DNA of 27,733 nucleotides from a virus. The number at the start of each line of letters is the position of its first letter. The stretch's first letter is position 1. This document shows positions 1-7,234 of this stretch, piece by piece. The notes below the pieces were generated by a model. It did not search any database. It was given only the letters and a program-made list of their open reading frames with translations, and was not told the origin of the DNA. Both the position numbers and the translations under genes were made by a program. The DNA lies in the IMG/VR virus record IMGVR_UViG_3300035187_002298, positions 1 to 27,733 of that record. One strand, given 5' to 3'.

Positions 1-164
1 ATTTTTTGTATAAGTCTTTTAACGTATTTGATACGTTTTAAATCATCAGAAAACTCATTTTTACCTGAGCATTCTGGATTAAAATAATTTTCTTGACAGA
101 ATTGATTAAAAATTTCTTCTGTTAGTAAAGTATTAAGTTTTGATTTATTTTTATTAGTGGACAC
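1..164 (-). CDS. Partial hypothetical phage protein, 3' end beyond the left edge
   Basis: This frame stays open from about position 188 to the left edge. It reads roughly STNKNKSKLNTLLTEEIF and continues with basic, helical sequence ending near KRIKYVKRLIQK. The start is uncertain. A GTG at 164-162 gives a natural-looking N-terminus and an 11-bp overlap with the upstream gene. An ATG at 188-186 is the only other start after the in-frame stop. The tail resembles a small basic protein I associate with T4-like marine phages (family recollection, not verified). No function can be assigned. It continues the leftward run of genes and would be co-transcribed with the 176-aa gene. Confidence 0.5.
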   Translation of the reverse strand, partial: MSTNKNKSKLNTLLTEEIFNQFCQENYFNPECSGKNEFSDDLKRIKYVKRLIQK

Positions 165-684
165 AACCACAGTCTGAACTTTCAACATTATCAGGAATAA
201 TCACCATTTTTACTTTACGCAAATAATTTGGTTGCTTTACTATATTTACAACCAAGTCTAGACCGTGACCAAGTTTTTCAGTAATTCCGTCTTGAGAAAA
301 ACCAACTTCATCAACGTTTTGGTATGGGGTCATACCGTATACGCCAATGTATGGGCTACCATATTGGTACAATTTAATTCTTGTTTCACCATCTGGTAAT
401 GCATTCTTCATTTCAAAATCAAATCCAAAGTGATTAAGTTTTTGTTTTACAACATTTAAGATTGCATCTGGATCAACATAGTCTTTTTGACCCATTTGAT
501 ACAATAGTGCATTAATTGCATCTAGTGATCTGGGTAACTTAAGGTTGAAAGTACCTTTGTCGGTCAAAGTACTAGGAAGTTTAGGTGCTGATGGGTCACC
601 AATAAACAATCCACCACCCATGGTTTGTTCACCAGAATTTTCGTAGATGGGTCCAGTAATTTTTAAAAGTTCTTTGAATTTCAT
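154..684 (-). CDS. Hypothetical protein (176 aa), possible capsid-targeted virion protein
   Basis: No recognisable domain. The protein is 176 aa, mixed alpha/beta in character, and ends in a Cys-rich CGCVH tail. The N-terminus, MKFKELLKITGPIYE, is a short charged and hydrophobic leader ending in I-Y-E at residues 13-15. This matches the (L/I)-x-E consensus cut by the T4 gp21 prohead protease and is seen in neighbouring proteins too. A late-promoter-like ACTAAATA box lies 9 bp upstream of the ATG and overlaps the stop of the preceding gene. Capsid location is an inference from the N-terminus and the late box. The reading frame itself is secure. Confidence 0.8.
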   Translation of the reverse strand: MKFKELLKITGPIYENSGEQTMGGGLFIGDPSAPKLPSTLTDKGTFNLKLPRSLDAINALLYQMGQKDYVDPDAILNVVKQKLNHFGFDFEMKNALPDGETRIKLYQYGSPYIGVYGMTPYQNVDEVGFSQDGITEKLGHGLDLVVNIVKQPNYLRKVKMVIIPDNVESSDCGCVH

Positions 685-693
685 GATCTATTA

Positions 694-701
694 TATTTAG
701 T
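694..701 (-). promoter_or_regulatory. Late-promoter-like box ACTAAATA upstream of the 176-aa gene
   Basis: Read on the minus strand, ACTAAATA ends 9 nt before the ATG at 684. It differs from the T4 late consensus TATAAATA at two positions. It overlaps the stop codon of the 382-aa gene, so it may be partly fortuitous. If it is used with T4 late spacing, transcription would start about 4 nt before the ATG. Confidence 0.4.
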
Positions 702-1845
702 GATTTTTTTGAATTAAACCATAAAGGTTTGGATTATATTCTTTTGTGTTGATATCTTTGACGATTTTGTCGGCAATGCTTTCGGATACAGCCTTCCACT
801 TTCCACCTTTGCTTTTATAGCATTTAGAGGCCCAAGCGTTTGCGTATGCCGAAGGATAAACATCAAATTTTTTCTTAGCTTGTGCTATGCAAGAAGACCA
901 TTTCTTTGGATTTTTGGCTTTATTTTTCTTTTCTTCATCTAAACACAAAACTTCTTCTTTTAACATGTCACTGACTGGTTTTGCGCTCCAAGTTTTGCAT
1001 GCCCAATAACGAGCTTTCCAACGAGGTCCTGGATTGTCACAGTTGTGTCTAGCTCTAAAGTTTTTACGGCGAGCAGGATTATCTCTTTTAATTTCCATGT
1101 TGGGGTCGCCAAAATTTACTTTGACAACATTCCCTTTATCATTTCTAACATAGACTTTGTATTTTTTGACATCGCCTTTCATGATCTTATTAAGTTTGAT
1201 TTTGGCTTTTTCATTTTCATGAATTTCAATCTTTTCGCCAAACTCATTGAATGATTGTTCTTCAATATTATCAATGAATCCCATTATGGTTTCAGGATTA
1301 AAGTTTTCTTCAATTTCCTGTCCATTCTCATCACTCATGCCTACGACAATTACATTTTCATTTTCTATGATGTAATCTACATCAAATAGCTGACCGCTTT
1401 CATTGATTATTAAATCACAAGGTAGAAGTTCCTTCGCTGATATTGGTGAAAAATTCATGTCAAAAACATTATTTGAATTTTCAACAATAAAAATGTCAAA
1501 ACTTTCTTTTACTTCAGTAACACCAGTTTTAACAAATACAGGTTTTTTACCTTTTCCTTTGACTGATCCTTTTTGTCCACGTCCTGCTTTCTTTTGAGCT
1601 GAACGTTTTCTTCTTACAAAAGAACCAATCTTTTCTTTACCCAATAATTTTGCTTTTTGTTTACTAAGACACGCCGAATACGATTCACCTTCTTCGGCAT
1701 CACCACACTTGCCTATTTTTTGGCCCTTTGTGTTATATCTATCCCAACCAGGACCACCACCAGCACTTTCTTTATTAAACCATTTGCCAAGTCCTGACTT
1801 AGCAAAAACTTTTTCTAAAATAGGCTGAATAATATTATTCTTCAT
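697..1845 (-). CDS. Modular cysteine/lysine-rich phage protein (382 aa), possible virion protein
   Basis: Three short modules are joined in one chain. Residues about 31-90 form a basic Gly/Trp/Cys module (GGPGWDRYNTKGQKIGKC, then RRKRSAQKKAGRG). Residues about 229-286 form a module containing NFGDPNMEIKR and HNCDNPGPRWKARYWACKTW. Residues about 313-350 form a Cys-containing module with YPSAYANAWASKCYKSKGG. An acidic linker of about 100 residues separates the first two. I recall all three modules from T4-like phages but know no biochemical function. The ATG at 1845 is preferred over a TTG at 1851 because it makes an ATGA overlap with the upstream gene and has a GGA-rich site before it. The N-terminus MKNNIIQPILE contains I-L-E, a prohead-protease-like site. 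Confidence 0.85.
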   Translation of the reverse strand: MKNNIIQPILEKVFAKSGLGKWFNKESAGGGPGWDRYNTKGQKIGKCGDAEEGESYSACLSKQKAKLLGKEKIGSFVRRKRSAQKKAGRGQKGSVKGKGKKPVFVKTGVTEVKESFDIFIVENSNNVFDMNFSPISAKELLPCDLIINESGQLFDVDYIIENENVIVVGMSDENGQEIEENFNPETIMGFIDNIEEQSFNEFGEKIEIHENEKAKIKLNKIMKGDVKKYKVYVRNDKGNVVKVNFGDPNMEIKRDNPARRKNFRARHNCDNPGPRWKARYWACKTWSAKPVSDMLKEEVLCLDEEKKNKAKNPKKWSSCIAQAKKKFDVYPSAYANAWASKCYKSKGGKWKAVSESIADKIVKDINTKEYNPNLYGLIQKNH

Positions 1846-4265
1846 TTCCAATCCTTGTCCTGTTTTTCACCTTTTTTGTGTCCATTATCAGATCTATTCT
1901 TTGATTTGTGTCTTAGGCGTAAATTATTTAGCTTGTTTGAACCACCATTTCTCAAAGGATTTTTATGGTCTACATCCATATCAGATCCTTTTTTGACTCG
2001 GCCTTTACGAATCAGTTTTTCTCTCGCGGATGTTCTTTCTGCTCGTTCTTTTTTCTGTTTTGGTTTACCGTGGTAATTGCGGTATTCCATTTTATAATCC
2101 CTCACATACTTTTCATATAAATTTGAATTATATGCATTCAAAACATATAAAAGTAATTTTGGATTATCTTGAGCTCTTTCTAACAAATTAGCGTATACAA
2201 CTTTAATTGTGTCTGCACTTTCATTTAATACATCTGGATTTGTTATTGAGTTGGCTTCGTTATCAGTAATTAAATTAGAAGCTATCAATTTAGATAAAAC
2301 AAAGTTATTCGTAAGAGCTTCAATCAAAATATCATTGGCCAACAACGCTACGTTTTCCTGAAATTCCAAACCTATAAATTCTGTTTTTTCGACAGGAATC
2401 TTTACAACTTTTTTCCCAATCTTTACATAATTGTATTGTACCGTGTTCATATCTTTGGGAGAAAATCCTGGAACCAAACTTACATTGATATCAAAATCCA
2501 TGTTTTGTGATGCTTGGGTTAAAGCCAATTCAACTGGATTTATTGCTGAGCGGGGAACAAAATAATCTTCAATAGAAGTTACCTTTTGCTCTTTTGCTTC
2601 TACTACAGTTGAATAACGGTTCAAAACATCAGAATATTTTTTATCTTTAGATATATTATCTGTACTTATTGATTGTTTTGTTGGTTTTACAGAAATTACA
2701 GATGTTTTACCAACCTCCGCAAAAAAGTCATCACTCATTGGAAAAATACCATTTTGAGTTATTAAATGAGTTGGTGCGGTTTTTGGATCTTTGATCATAT
2801 CTCCGCGATAATACATCTTTAAAATATTTTGAACAAAAGAATCTACAAATTGTGATTTATCTTTAAGATTATTTTTAAATAATCCCGTAGTTTTTTTACC
2901 AATTGCTTCTTTATAATTTTCAAAAGACGCAAACTTATTTAAATTGCCCTTTTCATCAACAACCATTCCAAGGTTTTTTCCAGTAGAATCTACCATTGGA
3001 CTGCTTTTTAGAATTTGTAGCAATTCTGGATTTTTATTTATTTCTTCAAATTTATCTTTAGTCAATAGCATATTTGCATATTGTGAACCAACACCCTGCA
3101 AACTTTTTGAAAATTCTTGAAATTTTTTATCTTTTTGTATATTTGGATCAGATACTGCTTGCGCTATTGAAGCAGCAAGTAGTCCTCTGAATGTTTTAGA
3201 TTTTTGATCAAATTTATCAGTTGTGAGCAAGAACTCACCGCCAGCAGAGATTTTAAATTTATAATCTCCGCATTCCATATCCACACCACCCTCAGAGGCA
3301 ACAGGATTTGATCCTGTTTCTACGTTTGAAACTAAAGTCTGTATGCATTGCTCACCCAATTGGGAAAGAATTTTTTTAGCTTGAGCGAATGCAATTTTGG
3401 TAAAATCAAAAGCTGACGGTGAAAGCGCAGAATAGGATTCTAATTCCTGTTCGGTTGCACCTGCTTTTACTTTTGCCAAGAATACTAATGCATTAATGAC
3501 TTGTTGATTGTATGGGGTTGCCGTCAATGTATTTATTCCAAACATTGTTGACAGCTTTTCAAAGGTTAACGAGTCAAATGCATTATTTGATGTGGGATTT
3601 CTTGTTTGCATGAAGTATTGTTGTCTTACTTCAAAAGGAACTTGAGCCAATTGCTCACCGTTCATTTGTTGCATAAGTTCAAATACTTCTTTTTTGGATA
3701 GCTTGCTTGCTTGTTTTTGTGGTTGTACTTGGGCGGTTTTTAGATCTTGATCTTTTTCTTCAGCCTCTTCATCTTTACCACTAGTTGATTTTTCAGATTT
3801 ATTTTTTTCAAGACTTTTTTTAGATTCTGATTCTTTTTCTTTTCTAGTGTTTGAAGCTTCTTTATCAACAGACTTTTTAATATCACCAAACAAAAGTTTA
3901 GATGCTCCAGTTTGTTCAAACTTTGGATCTTTTGTTACTGTTTTTGCTTCTTCAAATGAAAGGCTGTCAGATCTATTAATTTTTTGGTGTTTTGATTTAC
4001 TAAAAGAATCTTTAAAAATTAATTGAACACTACCAGATGGAGTTTTGACTGTAATAATTTCTTTTAAAAGTTCTTCTTTAGATTTTTGACTTCTAGGGAC
4101 TTGTCGTGCACGTTCTGCACGTTTTCTTGCAGCATCCTTTGCTTTTTGGTCTGCAGCACCAGATACTGCCCTTTCTTTACTCATGGCTTCACCAGTCGTG
4201 CGGAAAGAATCAGCCTTAGTTCGGCTATCTTCAGTTAAATTTAATAAAAGATCCTTGAAGTTCAT
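1842..4265 (-). CDS. 807-aa late protein with C-terminal HNH-like domain, candidate internal head protein
   Basis: The N-terminus MNFKDLLLNLTE resembles the capsid-targeting leaders of T4 internal proteins and ends in L-T-E, a gp21-type cleavage motif. Residues about 20-200 are very charged and probably disordered (runs of Lys, Glu and Ser). The middle is a long globular region I do not recognise. The last 70 residues are basic and carry DVDHKNPL, GGSN, NNLR and KNRS. This is the D-H...N...N pattern of an HNH/beta-beta-alpha-metal nuclease without zinc-binding cysteines. A late box CATAAATA lies 6 bp upstream of the ATG. The role is inferred: a packaged, possibly injected DNA-binding or DNA-cutting protein. 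The HNH-like tail could instead be a structural DNA-binding element. The stop overlaps the next gene as ATGA. Confidence 0.85.
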   Translation of the reverse strand: MNFKDLLLNLTEDSRTKADSFRTTGEAMSKERAVSGAADQKAKDAARKRAERARQVPRSQKSKEELLKEIITVKTPSGSVQLIFKDSFSKSKHQKINRSDSLSFEEAKTVTKDPKFEQTGASKLLFGDIKKSVDKEASNTRKEKESESKKSLEKNKSEKSTSGKDEEAEEKDQDLKTAQVQPQKQASKLSKKEVFELMQQMNGEQLAQVPFEVRQQYFMQTRNPTSNNAFDSLTFEKLSTMFGINTLTATPYNQQVINALVFLAKVKAGATEQELESYSALSPSAFDFTKIAFAQAKKILSQLGEQCIQTLVSNVETGSNPVASEGGVDMECGDYKFKISAGGEFLLTTDKFDQKSKTFRGLLAASIAQAVSDPNIQKDKKFQEFSKSLQGVGSQYANMLLTKDKFEEINKNPELLQILKSSPMVDSTGKNLGMVVDEKGNLNKFASFENYKEAIGKKTTGLFKNNLKDKSQFVDSFVQNILKMYYRGDMIKDPKTAPTHLITQNGIFPMSDDFFAEVGKTSVISVKPTKQSISTDNISKDKKYSDVLNRYSTVVEAKEQKVTSIEDYFVPRSAINPVELALTQASQNMDFDINVSLVPGFSPKDMNTVQYNYVKIGKKVVKIPVEKTEFIGLEFQENVALLANDILIEALTNNFVLSKLIASNLITDNEANSITNPDVLNESADTIKVVYANLLERAQDNPKLLLYVLNAYNSNLYEKYVRDYKMEYRNYHGKPKQKKERAERTSAREKLIRKGRVKKGSDMDVDHKNPLRNGGSNKLNNLRLRHKSKNRSDNGHKKGEKQDKDWK

Positions 4266-4271
4266 TTAAAT

Positions 4272-4279
4272 TATTTATG
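4272..4279 (-). promoter_or_regulatory. Late promoter CATAAATA for the 807-aa gene
   Basis: On the minus strand CATAAATA is followed by 6 nt (ATTTAA) and then the ATG at 4265. It matches T4 late consensus TATAAATA at 7 of 8 positions. With the T4 late spacing (box at -13 to -6) the start would fall one base before the ATG, giving an essentially leaderless mRNA. Confidence 0.65.
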
Positions 4280-4285
4280 ATAATA

Positions 4286-4864
4286 TTAAGGGTCTAGGGG
4301 ATTAAAAAGTTTTAACCCTTTATAACTTTTAATTTTACCTGTTGAAACTTTATAAAGATTTGATTTATTTAAATTATTGATACGAGCATATTCTGCTATG
4401 TTTTCAATATAAAAAACTTCTTTCGTATTCATATTTTGAAAAGTTGCACCATTAAAAATTTTAACCTTTTGTGGTGGTGGAGCCTTTTCTTTAATTCTTG
4501 GTCCAGTATCTTTACCAACTTCTCTTAATTCAGATGCTGTAAAACCTTTATATGTTTTTCTTTTACCATTTAAAAGCTCACATATTTTTACAGAACTTAA
4601 GCCATGTTGTTCACCAAATTTTGCCATATTTTCAAAAAATACTTTTTCACCAGTATCTACTTTTTTCAGCCAGTATCCATTATTGACTCTAGTTGGACTA
4701 ATCCATTTCCAGTATCTTCCATGTTTTTCAAACATACCACCATTGTCTCTGATAAACATTTCTCTAAACAATTTTGATTTAGAGTTATCATTCATCTTTG
4801 TCCAGAGAGGTGAATTTATTCTATTTACTTGTTCTTCAAGAGTTTTTAAGATTTTTATTTCCAT
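4286..4864 (-). CDS. NUMOD-like DNA-binding protein with two repeats, no nuclease domain
   Basis: The protein (192 aa) has two similar C-terminal modules, residues about 65-110 and 141-187. Each has a short beta segment naming a cofactor-like phrase (VDTGEKVFF / MNTKEVFYI), a helix-turn-helix-like stretch (FGEQHGLSSVKICELLNGK / YARINNLNKSNLYKVSTGK), and a closing YKGF or YKGL. This is the pattern of NUMOD/IENR1 modules found beside GIY-YIG and HNH homing endonucleases. No GIY-YIG or HNH motif is visible, so it looks like a stand-alone DNA-binding protein or a decayed homing endonuclease. The N-terminal 60 residues include a WKWISP segment. It overlaps the nuclease gene upstream by 29 bp and is probably co-expressed with it. 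Confidence 0.8.
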   Translation of the reverse strand: MEIKILKTLEEQVNRINSPLWTKMNDNSKSKLFREMFIRDNGGMFEKHGRYWKWISPTRVNNGYWLKKVDTGEKVFFENMAKFGEQHGLSSVKICELLNGKRKTYKGFTASELREVGKDTGPRIKEKAPPPQKVKIFNGATFQNMNTKEVFYIENIAEYARINNLNKSNLYKVSTGKIKSYKGLKLFNPLDP

Positions 4865-5504
4865 AAGTTACAATTGCCTCTTTTAATTTTTTAACATATT
4901 TTACTGGTTTGTCTTGAAAGACTTGTCTTAAACCATCTTCACATGCAACCATTATTGCAAAGTTATCTATAACAATTCCTGTTCTTTCTTGATACATTAA
5001 GGCATATGCAGTTGCTTGTGTAAAATAGTTTTCAATGTCTTGTTTTCTTTTTTCTTTAGTACTGGCTTTAAAGTCAATAATTGATAACTTGCCGTCGTAT
5101 TCAGCAATACAATCTGTTCTTCCAGCAAGACCCAAGATTTTAGACCATAATGGAGTTTCTAATGCTGTTACATTATCGATTTTATCTAATTCAGGTTTTA
5201 ATAAAAGAAACAAAGCCTTTACATTTGAATTTTCTGAATCCAAATCTAAAGGCTCATTCTTAATATATTTTTCTATTAAACTATGAAATTCTGTTCCTCG
5301 GCCAGTAACTCTTTTGCTTTCATCTGGGTTTTTTCTACGCCATTCAGCAAAAAATTGTTGTTTTTGAAAACCAACAACAGTTGTTACACTTGGAAATTCC
5401 CCTTCTGGGGTAGAATAAAAACGTTTTCCATCTTTTTGTACTTCTTTTAATAATACAGGAGGAATGTTATTTGATAAATGTATAAATGATTTTTGAATAA
5501 ACAC
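4836..5504 (-). CDS. PD-(D/E)XK exonuclease, RecB/Cas4/MGME1-like
   Basis: Core motifs of the RecB-type nuclease family appear in order: GRGTEFHSLIEKY with H74, AGRTDCIAEY with D131, SIIDFKAS with D144 and K146 (D-x-K signature), and a C-terminal Q163-x3-Y167 motif (QATAY). At 222 aa it is the size of the compact MGME1/Cas4-like exonucleases of phages. These act on single-stranded DNA ends during replication and recombination. The start codon is GTG at 5504-5502. An extended -10 element (TGA-TATAAT) lies 8 bp upstream, so early expression is likely. It overlaps the NUMOD-like gene by 29 bp. The family is clear; substrate and polarity are not. Confidence 0.9.
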   Translation of the reverse strand: MFIQKSFIHLSNNIPPVLLKEVQKDGKRFYSTPEGEFPSVTTVVGFQKQQFFAEWRRKNPDESKRVTGRGTEFHSLIEKYIKNEPLDLDSENSNVKALFLLLKPELDKIDNVTALETPLWSKILGLAGRTDCIAEYDGKLSIIDFKASTKEKRKQDIENYFTQATAYALMYQERTGIVIDNFAIMVACEDGLRQVFQDKPVKYVKKLKEAIVTYGNKNLKNS

Positions 5505-5512
5505 AGTTTTAT

Positions 5513-5540
5513 ATTATATCATCTAATTCTGGAAGTTCCA
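5513..5540 (-). promoter_or_regulatory. Early promoter for the nuclease gene: extended -10 TGA-TATAAT
   Basis: On the minus strand TG (5521-5520), A, and TATAAT (5518-5513) form a perfect extended -10. The TGA is also the stop codon of the 454-aa gene. A poor -35 (TGGAAC, 5540-5535) sits at the 16-bp spacing seen in the other early promoters of this window. The inferred start is about 2 nt before the GTG. Confidence 0.55.
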
Positions 5541-6883
5541 GAATATTTTCCTAAAATTCTAGCTAGTTGTAACCCAATATCTTTGCCAGTCAAATCTCCA
5601 GCCAATCCAGCTCCTGGGAATTTAGGAATTTCATTTTCTAATGATGTTCCACTTTTTGGACTTGAGGAAGAGGGGGGAGGAGGTGGTGGTGGAGATGATG
5701 GTGCTGGTGATGGTTGAGGTACAGGTAGAGGTAGAGGTGGTGCAACTGGTGGAGTTACAGGTGGAGTTACAGGTGGAGTTACAGGTGGAGTTACAGGTGG
5801 TGCAACTGGTGGAGTTACAGGTGGTGCAACTGGTGGAGTTACAGGTGGAGTTACAGGTGGTGCAACTGGTGGTGCAACTGGTGGTGCAACTGGTGGTGCA
5901 ACTGGTGGTGCAACTGGTGGAGTTACAGGTGGTGCAACTGGTGGTGCAACTGGTGGAGTTACAGGTGGTGCAACTGGTGGTGCCACTGGTGGTCTAAATG
6001 GTAATTTTGGTGGATTTACAGGTGGTGCAACTGGTGGAGTTACAGGTGGTGTAACTGGTGGAGTTGCAGGTGGTTCCAAATCTGGTAACTTTGGAGGTGT
6101 ACGCGGAACTGGTGGTGGTTGAAATGGAAGTGGTGCCGGAGGTTCTGGCTCCGGTGGACGAATAGGAATAGGATCACCAGGATCTACGTTTGGTTTTGGA
6201 CCCGGAACATCTGGTTCTTTTGGAAATGGAAGTGGTGCGGGAGGTTCTACATCTGGCTGCGGTGGTCTTGGTCCAGGTTGTGGTGTTTTGGGTGCAGGAA
6301 CTGGCACAGCAGCTCCTTCGGTTCCCGTTGCTCTCAATGCAGGGGACTCTTCTCTACTAATTTTACCAACAACAGATTCTGTACCATCTAATTCTTTTGT
6401 AGCACGAGCAGCATCATCAACTTTAGTAATTCCAATTTTCTCTAATCTTGCTAAGGCACCTTCAACTCGCTTAGCATCTGCAACAGTACCTACAAAGGGT
6501 ATGGATGCTAGTAATGCTAATTTGGCTCCATCAGCATCTCCTTGTGCAGCATATAAAGCTGCATCCAATAAAGATGCCGCATCACCATATCCGGGAACAG
6601 TGCTAGCCAAAGCTGCACCAGAATGGAATGTTTCTGGGTCTGTAAATAAATCTTTAAAATAATTTTTTGCAAATTCTGTTGGATTTGCTGCAATACCTTC
6701 GCCAGCCTCTTTGGCCATGTCTATAACTTCAGCACCACCTTCACCAACTTGTGATGCATAATCCTTTACTGCATCCCATGCTTTTTCCCACCATTTTTTA
6801 TCTTCAAATAATAAATCAAATTCATTTTGCATGAAATATCTGTATTCAAGCAAACTATAAAGAATGGGATTCTTTTGTTTCAT
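5519..6883 (-). CDS. 454-aa protein with Gly/Ala-rich module and long proline-rich repeat, candidate internal virion protein
   Basis: Visible regions are as follows. An N-terminal leader contains L-L-E (11-13) and L-F-E (25-27). An amphipathic helical region spans about 28-90. A Gly/Ala-rich module at about 96-136 has the phrases VPGYGDAASLLDAAL, AAQGDADGA and IPFVGTVAD. A proline-rich stretch from about 193 to 414 is built largely of four-residue APPV and TPPV repeats. A short conserved-looking tail follows (PKFPGAGLAGDLTG). The Gly/Ala module recurs in the 287-aa protein at 9540-10403 and resembles hydrophobic segments of toxin-delivery proteins (resemblance only). The Pro repeat should form an extended polyproline-II rod. 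It is translationally coupled to the 104-aa gene by an ATGA overlap. No enzymatic domain is visible. Confidence 0.85.
   Translation of the reverse strand: MKQKNPILYSLLEYRYFMQNEFDLLFEDKKWWEKAWDAVKDYASQVGEGGAEVIDMAKEAGEGIAANPTEFAKNYFKDLFTDPETFHSGAALASTVPGYGDAASLLDAALYAAQGDADGAKLALLASIPFVGTVADAKRVEGALARLEKIGITKVDDAARATKELDGTESVVGKISREESPALRATGTEGAAVPVPAPKTPQPGPRPPQPDVEPPAPLPFPKEPDVPGPKPNVDPGDPIPIRPPEPEPPAPLPFQPPPVPRTPPKLPDLEPPATPPVTPPVTPPVAPPVNPPKLPFRPPVAPPVAPPVTPPVAPPVAPPVTPPVAPPVAPPVAPPVAPPVAPPVTPPVTPPVAPPVTPPVAPPVTPPVTPPVTPPVTPPVAPPLPLPVPQPSPAPSSPPPPPPPSSSSPKSGTSLENEIPKFPGAGLAGDLTGKDIGLQLARILGKYSGTSRIR
5736..6072. repeat. Tandem 12-bp repeat encoding the APPV/TPPV polyproline array
   Basis: Two interchangeable 12-bp units, GGTGGTGCAACT and GGTGGAGTTACA on the plus strand, are repeated about 28 times with a few variants. 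Read on the minus strand they encode alternating APPV and TPPV steps. Units are almost identical at DNA level, so copy number is likely to vary by slippage or recombination. Confidence 0.9.
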
Positions 6884-7194
6884 TTTTTGTTTAGATTGAA
6901 CAAGTTACTAGTGATATTATTAGTATATGCTTTGCATGATGGTTTTTCAGCTTGCATTTTTTGATCATGTGAATTCAAAACATTTGAAACTGCATGTTTT
7001 GTGTTCTGTGAACTGTTCACTATGCCATTTCTTGCTTCATGAATATTTGGGCGATTTGCATTTGCACCAAATGCCATTACATCTTTTACCGTATTAATAA
7101 GGTTTGAAGGTTTTGAATTTACCTTTGGTTCTTGTTTTTTTCCCAAGAAATCCTTGACTTGCCAAAAAAGTTGTTTATTATTGTTGTTATCCAT
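6880..7194 (-). CDS. Hypothetical small Asn-rich late protein (104 aa)
   Basis: No recognisable domain. The sequence is polar, rich in Asn, Ser and Lys, with few hydrophobic runs, and is likely to be largely disordered. Its TGA overlaps the ATG of the 454-aa gene (ATGA), so the two are translationally coupled and probably work together. A variant late box, TCTAAATA, lies 10 bp upstream of its ATG. The shared late promoter suggests a small virion or assembly protein, but that is inference. Confidence 0.75.
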   Translation of the reverse strand: MDNNNNKQLFWQVKDFLGKKQEPKVNSKPSNLINTVKDVMAFGANANRPNIHEARNGIVNSSQNTKHAVSNVLNSHDQKMQAEKPSCKAYTNNITSNLFNLNKK

Positions 7195-7204
7195 GGCTGT
7201 AAAA

Positions 7205-7212
7205 TATTTAGA
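7205..7212 (-). promoter_or_regulatory. Late-promoter-like box TCTAAATA driving the leftward 104-aa/454-aa pair
   Basis: On the minus strand TCTAAATA (2 mismatches to TATAAATA) ends 10 nt before the ATG at 7194. It lies back to back with the rightward CATAAATA at 7217-7224 in the 40-bp gap between divergent genes. The predicted leader is about 5 nt. Confidence 0.5.
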
Positions 7213-7216
7213 TTTA

Positions 7217-7224
7217 CATAAATA
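7217..7224 (+). promoter_or_regulatory. Late promoter CATAAATA driving the rightward HNH/FmdB pair
   Basis: CATAAATA is followed by 10 nt (CTTAAGAAGT) and the ATG at 7235. It matches the T4 late consensus at 7 of 8 positions. The predicted start is about 5 nt before the ATG. Its position supports the ATG at 7235 as the true start, since any upstream start would lie on the wrong side of the promoter. Confidence 0.6.
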
Positions 7225-7234
7225 CTTAAGAAGT

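Noticed and set aside
5641-6662. Open frames on the plus strand across the proline repeat (Val/Gln/Leu-rich and others)
   Set aside because: They are produced by the periodic GGTGGT repeats and by low stop density opposite the real minus-strand gene; no starts, motifs or promoters support them.
7154-7234. Longer HNH protein starting at 7154 or 7193
   Set aside because: It would run back across the divergent gene start and both late boxes; the ATG at 7235 begins the conserved family N-terminus.
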